Assembly: GCF_001039355.2 (NCBI RefSeq)
Contig: NW_019775479.1
Location: forward strand, 243,619-307,618
DNA from: Lingula anatina
Taxonomy: Eukaryota > Brachiopoda > Lingulata > Lingulida > Lingulidae
Reading direction: 5' to 3'
DNA: 64,000 bases
Part shown: one piece after another, positions 27,535-37,015 of the stretch
Position numbering within the stretch: the stretch's first letter is position 1
Layout of the letters: the number at the start of each line of letters is the position of its first letter
Notes under the pieces: generated by a model
Told to the model about the DNA's origin: nothing
Seen by the model: only the letters and a program-made list of their open reading frames with translations
Database searches by the model: none
Made by a program: the position numbers and the translations under genes

Positions 27535-27887
27535 GAGTGTACACAGATCCACCGCCTTACGACAGTATCTGCATCATCAGCTCATCCGTCCACAACTCCA
27601 GAACCAGACTTCTATACAGCGAGGAACACAACAGCGACCAGCCTCCACCGCCATACTCTAGAGACATAGAGCGTCTCTGCTCTTTCACTGCGGTAAGGCC
27701 ATCGTCTCTTAAAGTAGACGCCGTTGACAGTTTGCCGCGTCCAACTGGAGTACCGCCGCCGTCCTATTGTGACAGGATCTCAGCGCCAGGAGAGAACTTC
27801 GGGCAAGGAGATTTTCCGTCTATTCAGACCACCCCTGGGACTCTGAGGAGCGACCCAGGGGACTTTACTAGCAAATCGTTACCCTAA
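27535..27887 (+). CDS. probable last coding exon with three PPxY motifs
   Basis: An open frame of about 117 codons ends in TAA at 27885-27887. A pyrimidine-rich tract and CCGTAG just upstream make a plausible splice acceptor at 27534, so this is best read as a 3' exon. Counting from the GTG at 27537, PPPY occurs at residues 5-8 and 37-40 and PPSY at 74-77. PPxY is the ligand for WW domains, for instance in Nedd4-family ubiquitin ligases. Such tails are typical of small single-pass membrane proteins (Shisa-, CYYR1- or WBP1-like), but no transmembrane or cysteine-rich exon is visible upstream and the family is not identified. It lies in a doubtful contig (27257-29726), so the rest of the gene may be elsewhere. 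Confidence 0.6.
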
Positions 27888-28067
27888 ACTGATTCACAAA
27901 GAGGGTCAATATACTGAAGCGTTTTTATTTACGTTTACTTATAGAATTGACCTAGTTATGATAAAGAGTGAATCACCTCTTTTGATTATGTGGATTTAAA
28001 TGTAAGCAGATGCCCTATGTTACAGGGTCCAGTCCCCATTTATCTGTACAGGTGCGAGTTAGGGACC

Positions 28068-28514
28068 GTTCCCATAACCCTATCGTACTAGCTGGATCGA
28101 TCTTATTCCTCGGGGATTCTCGATTAATTGCATTCTAAGTGACTTTAATGTCTGGCACACCCCCTCGTAACTTAGGCCGCATTCAGAACAGTGGACCAAC
28201 TAGTCCGCGGGTCAAACATGGCAACCCACTAAAAGCTTGTCGTCTAATGCATTAATAGTCACTGATTTGATTCCCCGTGGGGAAGTATTCAAGTGGGTCG
28301 GCCATATTTGACCCTCGGACTAGTAAGTCCTAAATGCGGCCTTAAAGTACTTGGGTAAAGAACGGGAAACTTTACAACCTATGATGTTGTTTATGTTATT
28401 TTGCCAGTGGGCATGCCAAACAATTAAGCTGATTACATTGACTTCGCCTTTGCGAGAATCCCCGCTAAGATAGATTGAACCTGCTAGCACGATAAGGTTA
28501 TTGGTACGTAGTGT
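28068..28514. mobile_element. inverted-repeat element, about 445 bp, carrying a nested MITE
   Basis: The left end (CCATAACCCTATCGTACTAG region, 28070-28124) and the right end (28455-28512) form an inverted repeat of about 50 bp with scattered mismatches, both reaching GGGGATTCTCG. The interior is interrupted by a second element at 28175-28341. The end organisation resembles MITE family 1 (GATCGATCT followed by a GGGGATTC-like block), suggesting a distant relative. Exact termini and target duplication are unclear. Confidence 0.65.
28175..28341. mobile_element. nested MITE, 167 bp, TTA target duplication
   Basis: It begins GGCCGCATTCAGAAC and ends TAAATGCGGCC. The ends pair over about 30 bp, including GGGTCAAACATGG against CCATATTTGACCC. 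TTA flanks it on both sides (28172-28174 and 28342-28344). It inserted into the larger element 28068-28514. Confidence 0.8.
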
Positions 28515-28701
28515 AAGCCCCCTGGCTCACGATAACCCCCATGAAAACACATATTCTTGGGTTAAAGGGAGAGAGGGCTTTCTGTTACACGGGCCTTCAG
28601 TTTTTATATTTTTTAACGGAGTTTAAAAAATAGCCAAAACAGTTACCGTGAACTACGTTTTTCAAGAGCTATACATTGCGGGAAGTTTGTAGCATGTGAT
28701 A

Positions 28702-29726
28702 GGGGAGACCGGGGCTAGTTGGACCCCGGGGTAAGTTGGCCCCCAGTCAATTTATGGAAAAGTAACTACGAAGTAAAAAATTGGCCACATACTCATGCAA
28801 AGTGACCGTAGCCTACAATGCTAAGGAAGTGTCAGACGTTAAAAAGTTTTACTTAAGCGGTGAGTCGAAATAAACGATTTTTGCACCTAAAAGTAATTTT
28901 GTTTAAGAGATTTCAAAATCTATTTTCATAGGCTTTTGATCGAATATAAGATATGTATAGGGCATCAAACTGAAGCTCATTGTTTCAAGTTTCACAGAGA
29001 TGTATCATCGTTGCTCATTCTAGCACCATAAATCGCTACCATCCTTTAAAATAAATAATGTGCACCCGGGGCTAGTTGGTCCCCTTGACTCAGGGCAAGT
29101 TGGACCCTCATATTACCCACAAACCTTTGCGCGCAACGCTGTTTGAAATAAACAAGCTGGTGAAATTGACAAAGCTTGCCGGTGTCTATTACCGTCTGAT
29201 TGATTTTTTTAAATTTTCTCTCTGGTGTCTTTTTGAAAATTTATATCAGAAATATTCTGTTGATTGTAAGTATTAAAAAACAAATCCATTGGACTTTCCG
29301 TAGAAAAACATTTATTTTGCCTTAATTCATTGTAAGGGGATTCCCTTTGTATTTATAGTGTTATATGTGGCCCCAAGGGGATTTTCTACCCCTCCCTAGC
29401 TAGAGACCATTGTTGAAACAAACTCAATGGTTTAAAACTGAATTTGTTACTTTTTTTAAAAAGAAAATTTATTATTCGTTTTCATTCATTAAAAACCTTT
29501 TTTATACCATTATTTATTTATTCTTAATTAAAACAAAGCACATTTTATTGATAGATATTTTGGTTCTTGCAACACATACCCCCCCTCCCCCCCAACAACG
29601 TGACGTACGGAAACCTCAATAAATCTGCCTCATTTGAACTGTTTATTCATCAAAGACTCTCAAAAATCAATTAAATAAATTAAAAATTTATAAAAATGTA
29701 TTTCAAGGCGTTTACATGGGATATTT
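28702..29726 (+). mobile_element. GGGGAGACC transposon, incomplete copy cut at a contig end
   Basis: It starts GGGGAGACCGGGGCTAGTT after a TA and matches the complete copy at 30784-32173 over its whole length. It stops at the single N at 29727 without the right end. No transposase frame is visible, so it looks non-autonomous. Confidence 0.8.
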
Positions 29727-29727
29727 N
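29727..29727. other. single N, probable contig join
   Basis: The N separates the truncated transposon copy from block A copy 2. Confidence 0.8.
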
Positions 29728-30315
29728 CACAGATATGCCTTTAGATAAATAGACGGTCATTTGGTTTCCTGTCTTTTGGCTTTTGGAAATTTTACTTATA
29801 ATATCTGCCACCCTGGTAGAGTGTACGATGATAACACGTTTCGTGGAAAACTCTAATTGGCACATTATTTTCAATAGCCCAAAAGAAGTGTGAGATTACT
29901 GCAGGTGGGCGGAGAAGCCAAGTAAAAGTTTTGGTGTTCACAGAACGGCAATTGCAGTAGATGTGACAGGATTTCTCAACTGCAATACTTGGTAGTCTAC
30001 TCACTAGGTCATGTCGTCGACTCGATGTCGTGTGTGTCACACAGTGTTATCACCAAAACTAGGTCGCAAATGTTGATTCTCGAATAATATTCCACTTGCG
30101 AGGTCAAAAGTGACTAGAATTTCTCTCTAACCCGAGACTGCGGTAGTGGGTACAGATATTCTTACTGTATACTTAGATGAAGTGGGTCTCTAACCAGCCG
30201 TCTAATTTTCAAGCGAGTGTATTGTTCACTGCAAATATTTGCAAGACTACATGTACACACCCTGTATTTTGATACGTGAGCTGCATTATTAATATCAGAG
30301 AAGGGACTTCCGGGA
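29728..30315. repeat. block A, copy 2
   Basis: Near-identical to 26673-27255. It begins inside MITE family 2 (29728-29823 is the right part of that element) and ends where the two sequences diverge after GGGAT. It continues into a CT/CA microsatellite that copy 1 lacks because copy 1 ends at the N. Confidence 0.85.
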
Positions 30316-30340
30316 TATTTGTACGGTACGTTACATGCAG

Positions 30341-30342
<2 letters not shown>

Positions 30343-30403
<61 letters not shown>
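30343..30403. repeat. (CT)n(CA)n compound microsatellite
   Basis: About twenty CT units followed by about ten CA units. Frames rich in Ser-Leu or His-Thr across it are repeat translations, not genes. Confidence 0.95.
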
Positions 30404-30783
30404 TGCACGCACACACGCTCACTCTACGCTGGGGTCCTTCCCTCAGCCGCTTCCCTCCTTCCTTCCCTCTCTCCTTTCTACCTTCCATCCTTACTCTCTT
30501 TTTAAATAGCGTTATATCAGGGGAGTGTTGCGTCATGGGATGAAGAGGTCAAATTAGTAAGTAACAGGGTGTATTTAAGTTAAGTACTTGAGAGCGTGAT
30601 TGTCATTAATTCCGGGAAATGGTGAGGGTGCTTTGTTCATATCCCACAGCTTGACCGAATTAATTTTTGCACAAATATTTTTTTGTTCCAATTTTCATGA
30701 TTAAGTCATGTTTGGACATTTTCTAACTCAAGTAAGATCTAGAGTGCCTCCAAAAACTTAATTGTTTTGTTTTGGTCTAAGTA

Positions 30784-32173
30784 GGGGAGACCGGGGCTAG
30801 TTGGACCCCGGGGTAAGTTGCCCCCCAGTCAATTTATGAAAAAGTAACTACGAGGTAAAAAAAAAATTGGCCACATACTCTTGCTAAGTGACCGTAGCCT
30901 ACAATGCTAAGGAAGTGTCAGACGTTAAAAAGTTTTACTTAAGCGGTGAGTCGAAATAAACGATTTTTGCACCTAAAAGTAATTTTGTTCAAGAGATTTC
31001 AAAATCTATTTTCATAGGCTTTTGATCGAATATAAGATATGTATAGGGCATCAAACTGAAGTTCATTGCTTCAAGTTTCACAATGATGTATCATCGTTGC
31101 TCATTCTAGCACCATAAATCGCTACCATCCTTTAAAATAAATAATGTGCACCCGGGGCTAGTTGGCCCCCTTGACTCGGGGCAAGTTGGACCCTCATATT
31201 ACCCACAAACCTTTGCCCGCAACGCTGTTTGAAATAAACAAGTTGGTGAAATTGACAAAGCTTGCCGGTGTCTATTACTGTCTGATTGATTTTTTAAAAT
31301 TTTCTCTCTGGTGTCTTTTTGAAAATTTATATCAGAAATATTCTGTTGATTTTAAGTATTAAAAAGCAAATCCATTGGACTTTCCGTAGAAAAACATTTA
31401 TTTTGCCTTAATTCATTGTAAGGGGATTCCCTTTGTATTTATAGTGTTATATGTGGCCCCAAGGGGATTTTCTACCCCTCCCTAGCTAGAGACCATTGTT
31501 GAAACAAACTCAATGGTTTAAAACTGAATTTGTTACTTTCTTTTAAAAAGAAAATTTATTATTCGTTTTCATTCATTAAAAACCTTCTTTATACCATTAT
31601 TTATTTATTCTTAATTAAAACAAAACACATTTTATTGATATATATTTTGGTTCTTGCAACACATACCCCCCCNNNNNNNNNNNNNNNNNNNNNNNNNNNN
31701 NNNNNNNNNNNNNNNNNNNNNNNNNNNNNNNNNNNNNNNNNNNNNNNNNNNNNNNNNNNNNNNNNNNNNNNNNNNNNNNNNNNNNNNNNNNNNNNNNNNN
31801 NNNNNNNNNNNNNNNNNNNNNNNNNNNNNNNNNNNNNNNNNNNNNNNNNNNNNNNNNNNNNNNAAAATTTATAAAAATGTATTTCAAGGCGTTTACATGG
31901 GATACATACTTCATTTTCGTATAGGGGGGCCAACTTGCCCCGACCCTGGGGCCAACTTGCCCCGTGGCGGGGCAAGTTGGCCCCCTTTGACGTCAACTGC
32001 GTTTTTCTTCAAATTGTGAGCCATTTGGCATTATATTTGAAAAATAATGACGTTGCATACGTAGCTTAGTTCATAGGGCTTACTTTGAAACCGGTTTTGT
32101 TACTCTAACCCAATCCTAGTTGGCTCTACAAGGCCAAAAGTGTCTAACTGGGCCAACTAGCCCCGGTCTCCCC
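30784..32173. mobile_element. GGGGAGACC inverted-repeat transposon, complete but gapped (non-autonomous)
   Basis: The ends GGGGAGACCGGGGCTAGTTGG and their exact complement form a 21-bp perfect terminal inverted repeat, with TA on both sides (30782-30783 and 32174-32175). That TA duplication is typical of the Tc1/mariner superfamily among others. The motif GGGGC(T/A)AGTTGG and variants recurs inside in both orientations, for example near 31155-31190 and 31925-31984. No transposase frame is visible, but 191 bp are N. It ends 0.5 kb upstream of the ROCO start codon. Confidence 0.8.
31673..31863. other. assembly gap (191 N)
   Basis: A run of N inside the transposon, beginning after a C homopolymer. 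Frames drawn through it are meaningless. Confidence 0.99.
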
Positions 32174-32682
32174 TAAGACTACACCTTACAAATGCTAACT
32201 TTGGCAGTATCACTGAAGTTAAGTTTCTATTTTTGAAAGAGAGTTAAGTCGTAATTATACTGGTAATGTTGTCTACTATATACTTACATACAGGAACGCT
32301 ATTTAACAGCCTTTGTTGAAATTCAATTAACAATTTATTTAATTAAGTTTTTGTTTAAATCAGCATACAGTATCGGCAAATTTCTATTGGTTTTGTAATG
32401 GATACGCGTCGTTTTTGAATTTTTTTATATCAAAATATTTTAGAGAAATTTAATCCCAGTAATTCAAGCAACGGCTTGTTTCAAATTGTTTAAACTTTAT
32501 AGTTTTTAACAACAGTCGTTCTGTTCTTTCAGGCCCTTCAACAAATATGTGGAGGAAAACACTAACAGAATTTTTAAGAAAATACCTAATTAAAAAAGAA
32601 ATAAGCCGTTTAAAAACTAAGACGTGGTGACAATATCTGACACAGCTGATGATTTTTGAGTAATACCATAAAAGCTGAAATC

Positions 32683-35293
32683 ATGGTATTCTTTGACAGA
32701 GATAAGAAGTTGCATTACCTAAGAATATTAGATCCATCCTATGATAAGCTCAGTTTTGAAGAAGATCCACAACGGTTGCGGCTGGAGGACCTGGCAGGCT
32801 GGACCGAGTTGCGTGCAAGTTTTGCCGAACTCAATGCACTTCCAGCAACGATTGGGTGGTGTAAGAATCTAAAAGAACTTTACTTGCAAGGCAACAACTT
32901 GACGTCGCTACCGATCTCTCTGTGTTACGCCAAAAATCTCACAGTTTTAGACATTTGTGCCAACAGCCTGTATGAATTCCCTCTTTCTATATGCAATAAC
33001 GAGAATTTAGAAACAATATATCTTAGCGGCAACCACTTACACAACATTCCCCCAGATGTGTCAAAACTGACTAAACTGAAACGTTTATGTTTAAGTGACA
33101 ATCAGTTCACGATATTTCCTGAGGAAGTGTGCAATATTCCGAATCTCGAAGTTTTATACCTGTGGCGAAACATATTATCTTCGCTACCAGAAGCCACGAC
33201 CAATCTGTCAAAGTTATAAACACTTGATATTTCGAGGAACAGTTTCCTTGAATTCCCAACGCCTGTTTGTTTTCTTCAATCAATTGAGTCCTTGAACATT
33301 TCTGGTAACAGAATAGAGGTTATTCCAAATGATATTTCAAGACTGACCAATATGTTGATATTTGACATTAGATGGACTGGTGTAACAAAGTTGCCGTCTT
33401 CTATGTCACAACTAACGCAATTAAAGTCGTTACTGTTAGAGGAAGACAGCATGGTAAGACCACCTGCCACAATTTGCCAGCATGGAACTGACGCAATTCT
33501 CCAGTATTTGTTCGCACTGCTGGAAACCAGAGCAACTAAGGCATGTACCCTGCAGCTAAATTTCTTGGGCGAGGTGGCGCGAGGCAAGACCAGTTTGTCA
33601 AGAACATTGCAATCTGGGACGCCATCCTTAACCTCTTCCGTAGATAGAACATCGGTTGTTGAGCAAGGCACATGGAACCCAGAGGACCACATACGATTTA
33701 ACATCAACGATTTTGGCGGCCACCAATCGTACAGAGTGGGGCACCCGCTGTTCATCTCAGAGGCTGGTGTTGTATGTATCGTGTTTAACTCCCTTCAGTA
33801 TGATCCATTATCGGAAGAGGATTTTACGAACAACATTGGCGACTGGATTGACATGATTCAGTCTAGATATCCTGGTATAGACTTGGTGGTTTTGGGTACA
33901 CATGTTGACAGGTGCGATGAAGTGAAAGTTGATGAAATCCGTTGCAGTATACAACGAAGAATGCAGGCTCAAGCTGAGAAAAAGCAAATGTTGCTGGACC
34001 AACAAATCGAACATTTGGAGGAACAGATTAGTAGAAACAGACGTTGCGATCTCCCTTTCCTGGAGGCTTATCGAGACAAGTATGAAAATCTGAAGTCTCT
34101 ACGTGAATGCACTAAAAATAAAACTCATCCAATTTTCATGGTCAGTTCACAAACATTGCTTGGGTTTGGCGATCTAGAAATATATCTTATAAAATTAGCA
34201 GAGGCAAAGAAAGTGGAACTGCCAAAACGCTGGTTAGATTTAGCTAGCACTATACTAAAAGATTCAGGGAACTTGCTCACAATCGACTACGATTATCTTA
34301 GACAGAAATTCATGAAGTTGAACGATGTAACCATAGACTTGGCGCCTACCAATGCGAGCAGTGAATTTAATAATGTTATGTGCTTTCTTGCTTCCAGCGG
34401 AGAAATCATTTGGTTCGAAAAGCACCCTGCCTTGAAAAATACCATTTTTCATAGACAGCGACTACTTGCCGACTTACTACGGGTTGTACTGGACCACAAT
34501 AATTACGCTCGAGTTAACTTTTTTCTTCAGGAAGGTTTAATTACACAGATGGAGATGGACGACTACACTTTAAGAGGAATCGTCTCCAGAAATCTGTTGA
34601 AGAATTTGTGGAAGACATTCAACCTTAACCATTTTGACATTGACACAATGACAGAATTGCTGAAATCATTGGAGCTGTGTTATGAGGTACCATGCAAATC
34701 CATTATGAGCAAAGACAGTGCCTACCATTTCCCTTGTTTGTTGACGGAAGGGAAACCAGAGCATCTTTCAACAAAATGGCCGCACGAGATTTCCCATGAA
34801 AAGCACCAATTAAGCCTGAGATTTCAGTTCCATCATGGATGCCCTTGCGGTGTATACGAAAAATTCTCAGTCAGACTACATAGGCACTTAGGGCTGTTCA
34901 AGTTGCGGAGGGTAGATTGGAAAGATGGCTTGTATGCAGAGTTGGGAGCCAACAGCATTCTGGTTCTCCGCCAGCAGCGTGGCAGAGAATGCACTATCAC
35001 CATCTCCGTTCGGGGAAAGAAAATACCACAGTTGTGGGAACATCTGTTAAATGCACATAACGACTTGCTGAAAATCCAAACTCGAGATTGGCCAGGACTG
35101 CATTTCACCAAGCACCTAATCTGCCCCCACTGTGAGCGCCTATGCTTGCCAAACCCTTCCGTCTTCCCTGGCGAGATATTGGACCTTGAACGGCCCTCAA
35201 ATGAAACTCGTGGTTTCTACTCTACGGTGCCGTGTGACAATGCCGTGCCTGACAGGTGTATACCCGCCAGCATGGTGATACCGGCCATGGCAG
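32683..35293 (+). CDS. ROCO-CARD gene exon 1 (LRR, Roc, COR)
   Basis: The exon runs from the ATG to CAG|GTAATG, ending in phase 1. Reading past the donor would add about 20 residues before a TAG at 35350. CACAG at 32641-32645 may be the acceptor of a 5' UTR intron. The internal TAA lies in the seventh LRR, at the variable position before TLDISRN. Confidence 0.8.
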
Positions 35294-35850
35294 GTAATGA
35301 ACTAGTTGTTTCTTTTGTTTGCATAAATAAGAATTGGATGATAAGTTCTTAGCCCCTTGGTGATTTTATTGCAATATCAGTTTTTTGTAATGTGAAAAAT
35401 GACAATTTTCAATGCCAATGACAATCTATTTTGTGCATTTTTTTGTGCATTTACACCGAATAAAATCGCCAGAGGGGTAACAGTAATCTTATGTCTACGA
35501 AAAAGATCTTGCCCCAACTAGACGCTATTTTAATTATTGTTTGTACATGTTTACTTTCAGAATTTGCTCCCATGGCCGAGTACAATAAGGCAGCACTCCG
35601 CGCCCACCAGAAGGCGCTGGTTGACGATATCACAGAGCCGTGCTTGCGGGACGTCCTGCTACGGTTCCAGCAAGAGGGCATATTCTCTGAACGAGAGGTG
35701 CTGACGGTGAAGAGTCGCGATTCACAAAGAGAGAGGAATGTTATCTTCCTTGACATCCTCAGGACTAAAGAAGAGAGAGCATTTTATGAGTTTACGCGAT
35801 ACTTGGGAGCCAACGGACAGCTTCATCTCAGCGAACTCCTCCAGTTATAG
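32683..35850 (+). CDS. LRR-Roc-COR-CARD protein (ROCO family), interrupted by one in-frame stop
   Basis: A two-exon gene, 32683-35293 and 35561-35850, of 966 codons before the terminal TAG, one of which is an internal stop. About ten LRRs of 23 residues (about 25-265) lead into a Roc GTPase domain with P-loop GEVARGKT (296-303), switch II DFGG (343-346) and base-recognition THVD (406-409). A charged, probably coiled-coil insert follows at about 425-475. The COR domain starts at about 513 (LPKRWLDL). The second exon encodes a CARD (about 880-962). LRR-Roc-COR is known from MFHAS1 and LRRK proteins, which are GTP-binding scaffolds; a CARD would recruit other CARD proteins in immune or death signalling (inference). 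Codon 179 is TAA (33217-33219); the same frame and LRR spacing continue past it. The ATG at 32683 is the first in frame after an upstream TGA. The domains are certain; whether the gene is functional is not. Confidence 0.85.
33217..33219 (+). other. in-frame TAA inside the LRR block
   Basis: The line reads AAG TTA TAA ACA CTT GAT. Neighbouring repeats have a Lys, Thr or Glu codon at this position, so one substitution (AAA or GAA to TAA) would explain it. About 690 codons downstream remain open in the same frame in exon 1. Confidence 0.9.
35561..35850 (+). CDS. ROCO-CARD gene exon 2 (CARD)
   Basis: The acceptor is TTACTTTCAG at 35551-35560, after a 267-bp intron, joining in phase 1 as GAA. The exon adds 96 residues. 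The helical pattern fits a CARD: an N-terminal stretch with HQKALVDDI, then LRDVLLRF, GIFSEREVL, VIFLDILRTK, AFYEFTRYL and LHLSELLQL before TAG. The order of L..I, LL..L, G..(S/T)..E and F...L residues is the CARD signature rather than that of a death domain. It is a single-exon module, as expected for exon shuffling. Confidence 0.8.
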
Positions 35851-36948
35851 TATATTTGGAGAACGTTTGTGTTATATGATTAATGAAATCTTAAGACAAA
35901 GATCGGTGCTCAGGCTGCACATTCATTGTTTACAGTTTATTTTCTGTCGAAGGATGGACTTAATACGGATTTCGAAAAGAAATTAATGCAATATGCAATG
36001 GCATATAATACTGCAGTATTCCGTAACTTTTCTCTCTGGGAATAACTCGAACCTTGGACATAATAACGAATTGATACCAAAACTTTTCTGAGTCAGATTA
36101 GAGCCCCTAGAATTAACTATCTTACATAAAGAAACCCTTCTGTAAATGTGAGAACCCAATGCGTCTTGATGTTAGTGAAAGGGTACATATTGATGTACAT
36201 GTATGTCAGACAACCTTGGGTATTGTAACCTCGCCCTAAACAATTTGATAGACTTAATTTTTGCATATTGGTGTGGTTGAAAGATCAAGATAAAGGATAA
36301 CTTCTATGTGTAACAATAAATAAATAAATAAATAAATAAATACTTTCACCCCGAGTATGTATTGTTTTAAAAAATATGAACGAAGAGGGGGTTATACTCA
36401 AGCAGGCGAAAAATTCATTTCTACATTTTGTCATCGAAACATTTTTTAGTTTTGAAATCTGATATCACGTGAAATGTCAGTTTAAAAAAAGCCGTGTTGT
36501 GCCACGAGCGGTAAATATTGACATAACCATCTTCTTCATGCAACAGAATGCTGACATTGTTTACATTTACTGTCCTTCTCACGCTATCCTTATGATTGTT
36601 TGTACAAAAAAAATAAACAAATACGTGAACAAAATGTGTTCGGCGTGCCTACCCGTAATGGATGTTTCTCTATTTGGCTTGGCTCAACATCCGTTTAGCG
36701 TGTTTAGGAGCAATAACTGTCTAGCATCGCTTCCGCTCGAATTACACGGTAGTATAATTCAACTGCATTTGTTTATTAGCCATTTTATTTCCTTGTACGG
36801 CCTAGGACTCTTCATAACCAAGGCGAACCCGTTTTAGTCCAGTTGCGTTCGTGGATGCCACACGATACATACATTAATTGAGAGTCTTCCCGTTTAGTGT
36901 TATATAGTTTATGATATTTCGTTTGATAGCTCTACTCCAGGAACAGCT
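35851..36948. other. spacer between the ROCO-CARD gene and the defensin-like gene
   Basis: No gene supported. A 122-codon frame at 36469-36837 has no domain or splice support. The ROCO 3' UTR and the promoter of the following small gene probably lie here. Confidence 0.5.
36314..36341 (+). repeat. (AATA)n microsatellite overlapping possible poly(A) signals
   Basis: Six or seven overlapping AATAAA hexamers, 460 bp after the ROCO-CARD stop. They could serve as its polyadenylation signal, though a simple repeat gives the same pattern. Confidence 0.6.
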
Positions 36949-37015
36949 ATGAATCAAGGAAAGGTTTTATTAATAGTAACTTTACTGGTTCTGGTGGCCG
37001 TAGTGTATCCGTTCG
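36949..37015 (+). CDS. defensin-like gene exon 1 (signal peptide)
   Basis: 22 codons plus one base. After MNQGK comes an unbroken run of Leu, Val, Ile and Ala, then PF before the donor GGTAAGT. Confidence 0.7.

Noticed and set aside
29076-29276. 66-codon frame repeated at 31162-31362
   Set aside because: It lies inside the GGGGAGACC transposon and is too short and featureless to be a transposase.
30209-30543. Frames rich in Arg-Glu, Ser-Leu or His-Thr
   Set aside because: Translations of the CT/CA microsatellite.
31601-32019. Long frames crossing the N run, and similar ones at 60222-60830
   Set aside because: They exist only because N is read as open sequence.
33217-33219. A cryptic intron or recoding to remove the ROCO stop
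   Set aside because: LRR spacing is exact across the stop, so an intron would delete real repeat sequence, and selenocysteine recoding uses TGA, not TAA.
36469-36837. 122-codon frame between the ROCO-CARD and defensin-like genes
   Set aside because: No ATG near its start, no domain, probably 3' UTR or spacer.
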